The position numbers were made by a program, and so were the translations under genes. Of a stretch of 64,000 nt of DNA, positions 17,519 to 26,519 are shown in pieces. Each line of letters opens with the position of its first letter. The first letter of the stretch is position 1. The notes beneath the pieces were generated by a model that searched no databases, was not told where the DNA came from, and saw only the letters and a list, made by a program, of their open reading frames with translations. The stretch is from assembly GCF_023205095.1 (NCBI RefSeq), contig NZ_CP046242.1, forward strand, positions 671,001 through 735,000, in the 5' to 3' direction. This DNA is from Bizionia sp. M204. GTDB taxonomy: Bacteria > Bacteroidota > Bacteroidia > Flavobacteriales > Flavobacteriaceae.

Positions 17519-18031
17519 ATGAAAAAATTATTTTTAGTAGCATTATTATTTGGATTTAGTCCAATGTTTGCACAGGATGACAATGTAGATTTAACACCAG
17601 ATAACTCTTGGTTAAAAGTTGGCTTAACAGCTGGTATTCCTGTAGGGGATGCAAGTGATGTTTCCGATTTTACAGTAGGGGCAGACATTAGAGGACAATA
17701 TTTGTTTAACCCAAATGTTGCCATAGGTTTTGCATCTGGTTACACCCATTATTTTGCAAATGACGACTTCGAGGACTTTGGTGTTATTCCAGCTGCCGCC
17801 TTTTTTAGATATTACTTTACACCAGACGGTTTATTTTTTGGTGCTGATGTAGGTTACGGTTTTTTAGCCAATATAGATAATAATGATGGTGGCTTGTATC
17901 TTAACCCACAAGTTGGTTACCATAACCGCGATTGGAATTTTTACGCCTATTACCAAAATACCTTTGCAGAAAACGATTTAAATTTATCAAATGTTGGAGT
18001 TGGTGTAACGTACAACATCCGATTCAATTAA
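17519..18031 (+). CDS. Small outer-membrane beta-barrel protein
   Basis: A 170-residue exported protein. I use the ATG at 17519, which gives a clean signal peptide (MKKLFLVALLFGFSPMFAQ, cut before DD). A start nine codons upstream would bury it. The mature part has alternating strands rich in Gly, Tyr and Phe (VGLTAGIPVG, IGFASGYTHYF, GVGVTYNIRFN) and ends in an aromatic-containing strand. This is typical of OmpA/OmpW-like barrels of the outer-membrane beta-barrel (PF13568-like) group. No enzymatic role is visible. It is flanked by terminators on both sides and is monocistronic. Confidence 0.8.
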   Translation: MKKLFLVALLFGFSPMFAQDDNVDLTPDNSWLKVGLTAGIPVGDASDVSDFTVGADIRGQYLFNPNVAIGFASGYTHYFANDDFEDFGVIPAAAFFRYYFTPDGLFFGADVGYGFLANIDNNDGGLYLNPQVGYHNRDWNFYAYYQNTFAENDLNLSNVGVGVTYNIRFN

Positions 18032-18052
18032 TATAAATATATCAACAGCTGA

Positions 18053-18084
18053 TAAAAGGGAGAACAAATAGTTCTCCCTTTTTA
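18053..18084 (+). terminator. Intrinsic terminator of the beta-barrel gene
   Basis: AAAGGGAGAAC (18055-18065) pairs perfectly with GTTCTCCCTTT (18071-18081) around a 5-base loop, with a T run after it. Confidence 0.88.
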
Positions 18085-18093
18085 CATTTAGAT

Positions 18094-18124
18094 TTGTTTG
18101 ACATTAAGAAACAATTTACTTTTA
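18094..18124 (+). promoter_or_regulatory. Candidate promoter of purC
   Basis: TTG at 18094-18096, a 20-base spacer, then TACTTTTA at 18117-18124, one mismatch from TAnnTTTG. It lies 26 bases before the purC ATG. Confidence 0.35.
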
Positions 18125-18149
18125 CCAAACAAACAACAACCAACTTTAA

Positions 18150-19097
18150 ATGAATACAATTACGGATACTAATTTTAATTTTCCCGGACAAAAAAGCCTT
18201 TATAAAGGTAAAGTACGAGAAGTTTATAATATAAACAATGAGCAGCTCGTTATGGTTGCAACAGATAGGTTAAGCGCTTTTGATGTGGTGATGCCCAAAG
18301 GAATTCCATATAAAGGACAAATTCTGAATCAGATTGCGACAAAAATGATGAAAGCCACGGAAGATGTGGTTCCAAACTGGCTTATAGCTACTCCAGATCC
18401 AAACGTAGCGGTTGGCCATTTATGTACGCCTTTTAAAGTAGAAATGGTAATTCGTGGATATATGTCCGGTCATGCAGCTCGTGAATATAAGGCAGGAAAA
18501 CGCATACTGTGTGGTGTAACTTTGCCAGAAGGTATGAAAGAAAACGATAAATTTCCAAACCCAATTATTACACCGGCTACCAAAGCAGATATGGGAGATC
18601 ATGATGAAGACATTTCCCGTGAAGACATTCTGAAAAAAGGTATTGTTTCTGAAGCGGATTATCGTGTTTTAGAAGATTACACCCGCAAATTATTTCAGCG
18701 TGGTTCCGAAATAGCCGCTTCTAGAGGACTTATTTTAGTAGACACCAAATATGAATTTGGAAAAACACAAGATGGACACATTGTTTTGATTGATGAAATC
18801 CACACCCCAGATTCCTCTCGTTATTTTTATGCAGATGGTTATCAAGAGCGTCAAAATAGAGGCGAAGCTCAAAAGCAATTGTCCAAAGAGTTTGTCCGTC
18901 AGTGGCTTATTGCCAATAATTTTCAAGGATTAGAAGGACAAACTGTTCCGGACATGAGTGATGCATACATCCAATCTGTTAGCGAACGCTATATTGAATT
19001 GTATGAAAACATTACTGGCGAAGCCTTTGTAAAAGGTGATGTAACGGATATTCAGAATCGTATTAAAACGAATGTGGAAGCCTATTTGAATAATTAA
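18150..19097 (+). CDS. purC: Phosphoribosylaminoimidazole-succinocarboxamide (SAICAR) synthase
   Basis: A 315-residue cytosolic enzyme of purine synthesis. It joins CAIR and aspartate with ATP to make SAICAR. Motifs include [10 protein letters not shown] at the ATP-binding start, [27 protein letters not shown] and [15 protein letters not shown]. The length matches the longer PurC form common in Bacteroidota. It is a single gene with its own promoter candidate and a strong terminator, apart from other purine genes. Confidence 0.97.
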   Translation: MNTITDTNFNFPGQKSLYKGKVREVYNINNEQLVMVATDRLSAFDVVMPKGIPYKGQILNQIATKMMKATEDVVPNWLIATPDPNVAVGHLCTPFKVEMVIRGYMSGHAAREYKAGKRILCGVTLPEGMKENDKFPNPIITPATKADMGDHDEDISREDILKKGIVSEADYRVLEDYTRKLFQRGSEIAASRGLILVDTKYEFGKTQDGHIVLIDEIHTPDSSRYFYADGYQERQNRGEAQKQLSKEFVRQWLIANNFQGLEGQTVPDMSDAYIQSVSERYIELYENITGEAFVKGDVTDIQNRIKTNVEAYLNN

Positions 19098-19114
19098 TTT
19101 AGAATATTGTTTAC

Positions 19115-19152
19115 AAAAAAAAAACCTTGCTTTAAAAGCAAGGTTTTTTTTG
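19115..19152. terminator. Bidirectional terminator between purC and the T9SS cargo gene
   Basis: AAAAAACCTTGCT pairs with AGCAAGGTTTTTT around a short TTAAA loop, with A and T runs on the two sides. It sits between converging genes. Confidence 0.88.
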
Positions 19153-19169
19153 TAGGTAAAAATTGTTGT

Positions 19170-19844
19170 TTACTTTTTAATGAATTTATAAGATTTTCCA
19201 TTTTTAAACCTTAACAAGTATATTCCGTTAGCTAGGTTTTTAATATTTATGCTTTCGTTATCAGAAACTTCGCCTTTTTTAAGTTGAAAACCAACAATAT
19301 TGTAAATTGCATAGGCTTCTGTATTATTTAAGCCAAGCACTTTAATAAAATCGCTTGAAGGATTCGGGTAGATTTTAAATTCTTGATCTAAATTAAAGGT
19401 GTTTACGCTTAAGGTGCTACTCTGTACATCTCCGGTTAAGGTTGTAATTGGAATAGGACAAAAACCTGCATCTTGCCATGTGCCCAATGTTAAATCTGGT
19501 GGATTTGGAACTGAAGGCGTTGTATTGAAATATAAAACAGCTGTTGTATAATCAGGTGAATTTATAGGGCCATCATTATCTAATTGTACTTCCCATCTCG
19601 ATGCATTGATATTCCAGATAATTCGTATTTCACAGACACCAGCTGGGCAGCTGGTTGTAAAATTACTTGGTGTACTCTCGTAGGTGTTTCTGATGGTTCC
19701 AGCGTCAGAGGTTGTTCCAGTGGCGGAGAGTTCAAAATTCTGATTTCCCAAAGCGTCATTAGTGCAGCCTTGAAAGGTAATTTGTGCATTCATGCCATAA
19801 GCGCAGGATAATAACAATAAAAGTGTTAGGTAAATTTTTGTCAT
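19170..19844 (-). CDS. Secreted protein with T9SS type A sorting domain
   Basis: A 224-residue protein with a Sec signal peptide ending near MNAQ. A small cysteine-containing domain follows (about 25-140; GCTNDALGNQNFEL, CPAGVCEIRI), then a type A C-terminal sorting domain from about 155 (FKIYPNPSSDFIKV, NIVGFQLKKG, NLANGIYLLRFKNG, ending KFIKK). The tail directs export through the type IX system and is usually removed on the surface. The cargo domain is not recognised. T9SS fits with the gliding gene found in this window. The 236-base gap upstream shows nothing further. Confidence 0.88.
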   Translation of the reverse strand: MTKIYLTLLLLLSCAYGMNAQITFQGCTNDALGNQNFELSATGTTSDAGTIRNTYESTPSNFTTSCPAGVCEIRIIWNINASRWEVQLDNDGPINSPDYTTAVLYFNTTPSVPNPPDLTLGTWQDAGFCPIPITTLTGDVQSSTLSVNTFNLDQEFKIYPNPSSDFIKVLGLNNTEAYAIYNIVGFQLKKGEVSDNESINIKNLANGIYLLRFKNGKSYKFIKK

Positions 19845-20080
19845 AATAATAGATTAGGGGTTTAATAATTAAAATTAGTAGGTGTATTTATTAACTTCAA
19901 GTTATACTTTAAAGCAGGTGTAAAATACGAGTATAATTATTTTTATTACAAATTTTAAGGCCTCTAAATAAGGAGAAAATTTTAACGAAATGCATTTTCT
20001 TCTAAAATAATTTCATGTTGATAATAAACAAAAAAGAGTCATCAAGTTTTTGGTTACTTTAAAGGCTTTTTATCAGGTTA

Positions 20081-20609
20081 TTAATCCATCAAAACCTTTT
20101 CAACAACCGATTTTCCTGAATAAAAATCTGTGCCATAAAATAGAACATAATCGGCTTTAGCATTAATAGAAAACAAGCCAGCTTTAAGTTGAATAAACAT
20201 TTTTTCTAAAAATATTTTACGATTATTAACTGTAACAAATATTTTGGCGCCTTCATTTTTGGTAACTAAAAGATGAAAAAGTAATTTGTTAGATGCGGCA
20301 AGGCGAAACGTGAATAAATTGGGTTGAGAATCTACGCGAATTAATCCATAAGCTCGACTTTTCTGCAAGGTTGTCAGTGGCCTTTTTATACCATTTTCAG
20401 TATAAATAATGCGGTACTCATTAATAGGTTCTAATTGATTAATAACCTTGCCATTTAAATTAACATCATAGACATAAGTATTGTGGTTGTTACTATGCTG
20501 AATATAAAACAGTCTAGTTTCTGTCTTTTCTGGTTCTGGATATCCAGCTTGCGCTAAACTGATAAAACAGCTAAAACATATGATATACAGTGTAAAAAAT
20601 AAATTTCAT
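20081..20609 (-). pseudogene. DUF4833 protein gene, frameshifted in its signal peptide
   Basis: From about 20579 down to 20081 one frame encodes a DUF4833-like protein (LFYIQHSNNHNTYVYDVN, PINEYRIIYTENG, PLTTLQKSRAYG), but that frame has no ATG. The only suitable ATG is at 20609 in another frame and stops after 12 codons. Removing one T from the T6 run (A6 on the plus strand, 20594-20599) joins the two frames. The result is a 175-residue protein with a complete signal peptide (MKFIFTLYIICF...SLAQA). It is thus an inactivated gene, a slippage-controlled gene or a sequencing error in a homopolymer. A TTG at 20368 could give a 95-residue fragment, which seems unlikely to be functional. Confidence 0.75.
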
Positions 20610-20796
20610 TTTAATTAATTTTTAATCTGGGCCGTTAATAAAAGAAAGCTTTTGTTTTCTTTAAAAAATGCGCAAAAATATTCTAATTATTGAACTCCAA
20701 AGTTAACTTTTAATAAATAGAATCCGAAGAAACAAGCCGCGAGAATGGTTTAAACTTTTAAAAACACCCAAAAATTGTAATGACTTTGTTACATTT

Positions 20797-22188
20797 ATGA
20801 CTACAAATAAATTTATGGAACAACTCAATCAATACATTTCTGATTTCGCCTCGTTTGCTTGGGGTTTGCCATTACTTATTTTGCTTATTGGAGGCGGATT
20901 GTACTTATTAATTCTATCCAGATTCTTACCCTTTCGGTTTTTTGGCCATGCCATTAACGTGTTGCGTGGTAAATATAATAACCCAGACGATCCAGGTGAA
21001 ATTACACATTTTCAAGCTTTAACAACCGCTTTATCTTCTACCATTGGTATGGGGAATATTGCAGGAGTAGCCGTTGCCATTTCCATTGGTGGACCAGGAG
21101 CCGTTTTTTGGATGTGGGTGAGTGCCATAATTGGGATGTCTACTAAATTCTTTACATCTACCTTAGCCATTATGTATCGTGGTAGAGATAGTGCTGGCGA
21201 TTTACAAGGTGGTCCTATGTATTTTATTACTGAAGGTTTAGGCAAATCATGGAAACCATTGGCTATGTTTTTTAGTGTATGTGGCTTGGTTGGCGCCTTA
21301 CCGGTTTTTAATGTGAATCAGTTAACCCAAGCTATTAATGATATTTTATTGCGTCCCAATGGCGTGGAAGTTGGTTTTACTTCTAATCTAACTGTTGCTA
21401 TTGTTTTAGTAATTATTACCTCAATTGTTATTTTAGGAGGGTTGAATAGGATTAGTAAAACGGCTTCCAAACTCGTACCTTCTATGGTATTACTATATTT
21501 TGTTTCGGTGGTTATTATTCTCATAGTAAATTTTGAGGACGTACCTAAATATTTTAGCCTCATATTCACCGATGCATTTAGTGCTAGCTTTTATAAAGGC
21601 GACACCTTTTTAGGTGGTGTTATAGGTGGTTTAATGTTATTAGGTATTCGTCGTGGTGCGTTTTCTAATGAGGCGGGAATTGGTACAGCACCTATGGCTC
21701 ATGGCGCAACAAAAACTTCGGAACCAGTCCGTGAAGGTTTAGTGGCTATGTTGGGACCAGCTATTGACACCTTGGTGGTTTGTACCTTAACAGCTCTAGC
21801 TATTTTGGTAACCGGAGTTTGGCAAACAACGGATGCTAATGGTGTGAGTTTAACAGCGTCTGCATTTGGAAATGCCATGCCAGGATTTGGTAAATACTTG
21901 CTATTAATTTGTATTGCCGTTTTTAGTATTTCATCCCTATTCTCCTATTCCTATTATGGTAGTAAATGTTTGTCGTTTTTAATTGGAGCCGATAAAAAAC
22001 ACTATTATAACTACATGTATATCGTGAGTATTATTTTAGGAGCAACCACGTCTTTAAGTATGATGATTAATTTAATTGATGGCTTTTTTGCTCTCATGGC
22101 TTTTCCAACTATGTTTACAACGCTTATGCTAGCACCTCGCGTGGTTAAAGAAATAAAAGCTTATAAACTTCGGACTTTTAATGCATAG
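20797..22188 (+). CDS. Sodium:alanine symporter family protein (AGCS)
   Basis: A 463-residue inner-membrane transporter with about ten hydrophobic helices. AGCS signatures are clear: ALSSTIGMGNIAGVAVAI, GGPGAVFWMWVSA and RRGAFSNEAGIGTAPMAHG. It takes up alanine or glycine together with sodium. The chosen ATG (20797) is followed by another Met six codons later, so the start could be 18 bases downstream. It is a single gene with a terminator that contains a nested repeat. Confidence 0.92.
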   Translation: MTTNKFMEQLNQYISDFASFAWGLPLLILLIGGGLYLLILSRFLPFRFFGHAINVLRGKYNNPDDPGEITHFQALTTALSSTIGMGNIAGVAVAISIGGPGAVFWMWVSAIIGMSTKFFTSTLAIMYRGRDSAGDLQGGPMYFITEGLGKSWKPLAMFFSVCGLVGALPVFNVNQLTQAINDILLRPNGVEVGFTSNLTVAIVLVIITSIVILGGLNRISKTASKLVPSMVLLYFVSVVIILIVNFEDVPKYFSLIFTDAFSASFYKGDTFLGGVIGGLMLLGIRRGAFSNEAGIGTAPMAHGATKTSEPVREGLVAMLGPAIDTLVVCTLTALAILVTGVWQTTDANGVSLTASAFGNAMPGFGKYLLLICIAVFSISSLFSYSYYGSKCLSFLIGADKKHYYNYMYIVSIILGATTSLSMMINLIDGFFALMAFPTMFTTLMLAPRVVKEIKAYKLRTFNA

Positions 22189-22189
22189 A

Positions 22190-22278
22190 AAAAGCTGTCT
22201 GAAGGTTTAGATAATTCTCGTCAATCTGAATTGGTTTCAGTTTGACAATTTATAGTATCTTTTTTCAGACAGCCTTTT
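22190..22278 (+). terminator. Terminator of the symporter gene with a palindromic repeat nested in its loop
   Basis: The outer stem is GCTGTCTGAA (22194-22203) with TTCAGACAGC (22264-22273), A-rich before and CTTTT after. The 60-base loop carries a second hairpin: 22220-22230 with 22236-22246, 11 bp with one mismatch. The inner element shares the 13-mer TTCAGTTTGACAA with the repeat at 61452. Confidence 0.75.
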
Positions 22279-22300
22279 AAATTAACACGAATAAGAATTT

Positions 22301-24466
22301 TTAATCTTTTTTCAATAAGATTTTTTCATTGGTAAATTGGAAGGCTTCATCTAGAAACGCCATCATTAATGGCCAATCGGCATGGTCTTCATAATTGTTT
22401 TTATATTGTTTTTTAGAAGTGATAATTAACTGATTACCCGACATTGATGCGGTACTGATAAAAGCGCCTGTTTTGTTATCAACCGATTTGTTTAGTTTAT
22501 CCAAACCAGATACGGAATACCCTTCAGGAATATTAAGTGTTATGTTGTAATTATAACTTCGTGGATAGTTCATGTGCACATTTTCAGTTCGTTTGCGTTC
22601 TTCATCAGATAAATCCACCTGACCACCAATTAATTTACCAACTTCTAAAATGTAATTAGGCCCTGCTTTTTTAATGAGTGCATCTGAAACCGTGAAGTTT
22701 TCATCATAAGTGAAGTATTTATCAAATCCATAACGCCCTGTTTCTTTAATAGTATAAGTATAATCTGAAACCTCTGTAATATCTAATTCAGCTTCTATAT
22801 TTTTCTTTAAACTTTCAGATTGTTTCTCACGAAGTTTTTCAACTAACGCGGCAAGTTCTTTTCTGGTTTTTTCGCGTGTTTTTTTATTTCTTATTTTATC
22901 CATAAAAGGTTCTGTTCCATACTTTTGGTAATCCTCATCAACGTAATCTTTAAAAATAAGCTTGTCATATTGATGATCTGCTTTTTCGTAACCCTTGTAT
23001 TTGTTAACACCTTGATACGTAAACCCTGAAATATCATCGTTTAATGTAATTGTAATGTCCTTCAAGGATTCATTTTCTTTATAGGTTGATTGTGGTAATT
23101 TTCCGGTTGCAATTTGATCCAATCGTTTTCTGCTTGCCGATAATTTATACACATCGGTACCTTCTAATAAATGATGAAATTGATTGGCATCCGAATGAAT
23201 TTTTAAAGCCTCTAAATAAACTGGTGTTTCTGTGTTGACTTTGATAATAACGTTGGTGTTTCGCTCGAGAAGCAAATCATTTAAAGATCCATCATAGCGT
23301 TTTTTACCCACGATAACGTCATAATCATAATCAGATTCATATAAAAAAGCCATAAAATGCCGTATAAACGATTTCTCATTTGAAAATAAATACGGAACCG
23401 TTCTTGTAGTAATAAATGGTGAGGCCAGAATATTCGCTTCACCAACAATAATACCTTCTACATATTGTGTTAGAAAATGATGGCGGGCAAAATAGTAAAC
23501 AGCTATTATCTTTTCGCGCTCGCTTGCAAAGTCGTTTTCTTTTACAAAACGCTCCATAGAACCTAAATCCCCATAAGGTGTATATTTCTCATAAAAGTCT
23601 AAAACCTCTTCCTCTGTAACCGTTTTTTTAATGATTTCCTCTTTCTCTGGTAAAAAAGCCAAGGCACGATCTTCAAATTTTCCAGATCTAGCAAAATACA
23701 CTTGAAATTTATAACATGGCAATTCTACTAAAGGGTAAAACCAACGCTCATATTTATGCTTATCTATATCCTTTTCAATCAATTCATACCGCCTCATATT
23801 ACTCTTTTCGGTTGGAATTTCTTTCAGTTCGGGCGCGCCATTATAGGAGTTGAAATTTATAAAAAAGTCATTTTCCGTTTCAAAATATAGCTTGTAATCC
23901 ATTATGGGATATTCCTCACTTAATGTTTGCTCCACAGGATTAAAACCAAATGCCTCAATAGATTTAAACGGTTCAACGCTATAATAGAAATAGTCAATTA
24001 TATCACCAATTTCCAAATTAGCCATTGCTACTTTAGTTTCACCATCAACTTCTACGGCTTCTTTTTCAATATCAATAATGGTTTCAGTACCATCTGGCTT
24101 TATAATTTTAATACCTACAATAACATTAGATGGATTGTAAACATAAACGCCTTTTGAGGAGTTGAATCGTTTTTGATAAGTGAAGGTTGAAAATTCAGTA
24201 ACAGATGCTTGATCTAATAGCTTAATCCGTTTGCGAATGGACGATTTGTATTCCACACGTTTACCAAACTTATGAAAATCATAATTTTCATTCTTATAGA
24301 TAATTACAGCCGATTCATTTTCCCATTTTTCAGGAATATCAACCGCGTTTTTAAAGGTGTCATTTTCTCCCCAAAAAAATGTTTGAGCTTCTATTTCTAG
24401 TTTAGATTGACCAAAAAACAGGGTTGTGCACGCAAATGTGCATAATAGGAGTAATTTAATTTTCAT
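22301..24466 (-). CDS. DUF3857 protein with a degenerate transglutaminase-like domain
   Basis: A 721-residue exported protein with signal peptide (MKIKLLLLCTFACTTLFFGQ). An N-terminal DUF3857 region (about 60-250) is followed by a transglutaminase-like core (about 290-460) and a C-terminal DUF3858-like beta domain (about 570-715). Aligned by eye with its neighbour, the catalytic GDCKG becomes NEKSF, and the His and Asp positions (DNHMI, LDGT) are also lost. It probably binds rather than cleaves or crosslinks. It begins 8 bases after its intact paralogue, so they form one operon. The role may be in envelope or peptidoglycan matters; this is a guess from location only. Confidence 0.8.
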   Translation of the reverse strand: MKIKLLLLCTFACTTLFFGQSKLEIEAQTFFWGENDTFKNAVDIPEKWENESAVIIYKNENYDFHKFGKRVEYKSSIRKRIKLLDQASVTEFSTFTYQKRFNSSKGVYVYNPSNVIVGIKIIKPDGTETIIDIEKEAVEVDGETKVAMANLEIGDIIDYFYYSVEPFKSIEAFGFNPVEQTLSEEYPIMDYKLYFETENDFFINFNSYNGAPELKEIPTEKSNMRRYELIEKDIDKHKYERWFYPLVELPCYKFQVYFARSGKFEDRALAFLPEKEEIIKKTVTEEEVLDFYEKYTPYGDLGSMERFVKENDFASEREKIIAVYYFARHHFLTQYVEGIIVGEANILASPFITTRTVPYLFSNEKSFIRHFMAFLYESDYDYDVIVGKKRYDGSLNDLLLERNTNVIIKVNTETPVYLEALKIHSDANQFHHLLEGTDVYKLSASRKRLDQIATGKLPQSTYKENESLKDITITLNDDISGFTYQGVNKYKGYEKADHQYDKLIFKDYVDEDYQKYGTEPFMDKIRNKKTREKTRKELAALVEKLREKQSESLKKNIEAELDITEVSDYTYTIKETGRYGFDKYFTYDENFTVSDALIKKAGPNYILEVGKLIGGQVDLSDEERKRTENVHMNYPRSYNYNITLNIPEGYSVSGLDKLNKSVDNKTGAFISTASMSGNQLIITSKKQYKNNYEDHADWPLMMAFLDEAFQFTNEKILLKKD

Positions 24467-24474
24467 GTGTTTTT

Positions 24475-26394
24475 TTATTGTTTGGTTAAGGTGATTTGTT
24501 CGTTATAAACAGAATTAAGGTTTTTTATAAAATCATTCCATTCATTAAAACCGTCCTTTTTAATAACGCTTTCCGTGATTTCAAAATCCTTTTTATAAAT
24601 AATGGTAGTATCCGTTTGGGTAAAGGATGCTTTTAAGTTGTAATTGTCATTGGAAATAGCAATATCCTTTGGAAGGCTTCCAATTTTGTAACCATCTGGA
24701 ATTTTTAACGTCGTTGTGGATTCTAAATGTTTTTTATAATCGAAAACATAATCGGTTTTGCGCTTTTCAAAATTATAACCTGATAATTCTTTCTCTAAAT
24801 CCAAGTCAATATACATGGTATCATCGAAGGATGAAACCGCATTATTTATCGTAATGTTGTAATGGATATTTATAGGTATTTCTCTATCGGTTAAATTAGA
24901 TGTTATAATATCCGTTACTTTAATATTCGAATCGCCTCCATCCAAATACCACATTAAAAAGGTGTCTTTTTTGTCGGTTTGTAGCTGACTTAAGTACTGT
25001 AATAATCCCGAGCGACTTTCGCCATTATAGGTTTTTGAAACCGTTCCATTTAGTTGTTCGTTTTCAAGGGATAAATTATAATTAATGGTTTCTTTATTAA
25101 AATTGGCTGCTGTTTTTGGTACGATGTTTAAAATGAATTCATCCCCATTTTCAATTAATACTTGCTTGCCTTGAATTCTATTTGCGTATTCCTTGTAGGC
25201 GTTGAATTTTTCGGTTCCATCTAAATATGTTGGTTCTCCATTTGTATAAATAGTACAAATCATGTGGTTGTCTACAGATAGGCTAGGCGTTGAATAATCG
25301 TAAGCAATTCGGTTGGTGCCAATCCATGTTAAGCGTGCGTCAAAACCAGCTTCAATTAGCATTTGTTTGGTCAGGTTTGCCATCCCTTTACAGTCGCCAT
25401 ACCGTTTTTTGAAAACTTGCGACGCTTCATCAGGTTTAAAGCCTGCAATTCCATCCACAAAGGCGATGTAGCGAATATTATCTTGAACCCAATAATAAAT
25501 ATTTTTTATTTTTTCTTCGTCAGTTGCTGCATCTTGGGTTAATTCAACCACTTTGGCTTGTAATTCCGTATTGTCATTTTCTAAACTATTCACCAGTGTT
25601 TTATACCAATTATATAAATCTTGCGTGGATTCAAAGATGTTTGTTTTTACGGCATCTATAGTAAATGATTTTGCTAAAATTAAAATATGCGGATAAATGT
25701 AGGATGGTCCAGGCGCACTACTATCATCAAACATAGCGGGTACGTTTTCTATTGTAAATGTATGGATATTACCATCAAAATCTTCATTGGTTTTTATTGA
25801 TTTTTGAATTGGAAAGCCATTAAAATTCATTTCTTTTAATTCTAAATCTAACCAATTTGGAATAGCTACAGTAAACGTTTTTTTTACAGCTGGATAATCA
25901 TCATTAAAATATAAACTGGTAAAGTATTTAATGTCCTTATAACGCTTAACAGTTTCAATTTGATACCTGTAGCCTTTAAGAGGAAAATCTATATTTGTAT
26001 ATTTTACGCGGGCATCATTGTGAAACAAATCATCACTTTTCATGGCTTCATCTTTAATGTAAAAATCAGCATCACGATCCGTTTTATATTTTATTTCAAA
26101 GGATTCAATTTCCGATTCGCTATTATAAAAACTATACACTTGAATGTCTGCTCGAGAATCTAAACTGATGAGTTTTTTGGTAATAGTTTCTAGGACCTCG
26201 ATTTTTTCTGTTTTTTTGTTGTACTCAAATGAAATATGATAATGCTCACTTTCCGAAGCAACGTGATCATCTGGATATGTTTCTTTTAGCGTTTCGGCAA
26301 GTTGAATTTCTTTAGGCGTTGGCTCTGTCTTTCTTTGTGCAAATGAAACTATGGTAAACGTAAAAACGAGTAGGAGCGTGAGGTTGTTTTTCAA
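24475..26394 (-). CDS. DUF3857 and transglutaminase-like domain protein with intact triad
   Basis: A 639-residue exported protein with signal peptide (MKNNLTLLLVFTFTIVSFAQ). DUF3857 covers about 50-245, a transglutaminase core about 285-400 and DUF3858 the remainder. The papain-like triad is complete: C335 (YGDCKGMAN), H377 (VDNHMI) and D392 (LDGTEK). Translation starts at TTG (26394); no ATG fits the signal peptide. Bacterial members may act as peptidases on envelope substrates, but none is proven here. It is first in a two-gene operon with the catalytically dead paralogue. Confidence 0.85.
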   Translation of the reverse strand: MKNNLTLLLVFTFTIVSFAQRKTEPTPKEIQLAETLKETYPDDHVASESEHYHISFEYNKKTEKIEVLETITKKLISLDSRADIQVYSFYNSESEIESFEIKYKTDRDADFYIKDEAMKSDDLFHNDARVKYTNIDFPLKGYRYQIETVKRYKDIKYFTSLYFNDDYPAVKKTFTVAIPNWLDLELKEMNFNGFPIQKSIKTNEDFDGNIHTFTIENVPAMFDDSSAPGPSYIYPHILILAKSFTIDAVKTNIFESTQDLYNWYKTLVNSLENDNTELQAKVVELTQDAATDEEKIKNIYYWVQDNIRYIAFVDGIAGFKPDEASQVFKKRYGDCKGMANLTKQMLIEAGFDARLTWIGTNRIAYDYSTPSLSVDNHMICTIYTNGEPTYLDGTEKFNAYKEYANRIQGKQVLIENGDEFILNIVPKTAANFNKETINYNLSLENEQLNGTVSKTYNGESRSGLLQYLSQLQTDKKDTFLMWYLDGGDSNIKVTDIITSNLTDREIPINIHYNITINNAVSSFDDTMYIDLDLEKELSGYNFEKRKTDYVFDYKKHLESTTTLKIPDGYKIGSLPKDIAISNDNYNLKASFTQTDTTIIYKKDFEITESVIKKDGFNEWNDFIKNLNSVYNEQITLTKQ

Positions 26395-26470
26395 GTTATT
26401 AGGAAGTTTAGATTGCTAATATAAAAATTAATGCAAAAAATCTACGCACTTTTTTTGACAACGTTTTTCT

Positions 26471-26500
26471 TTGATTGTTTTCGGCTTTGTCCTATCTTTT
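26471..26500 (+). promoter_or_regulatory. Candidate promoter of acs
   Basis: TTG at 26471-26473, a 19-base spacer, then TATCTTTT at 26493-26500, one mismatch from TAnnTTTG, about 20 bases before the ATG at 26520. Confidence 0.3.
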
Positions 26501-26519
26501 CATCATAATTATAATTTAT

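Noticed and set aside
20081-20368. A free-standing 95-residue gene with a TTG start
   Set aside because: The DUF4833 similarity and open frame continue upstream through a signal peptide, so this is only the tail of a longer frameshifted gene.
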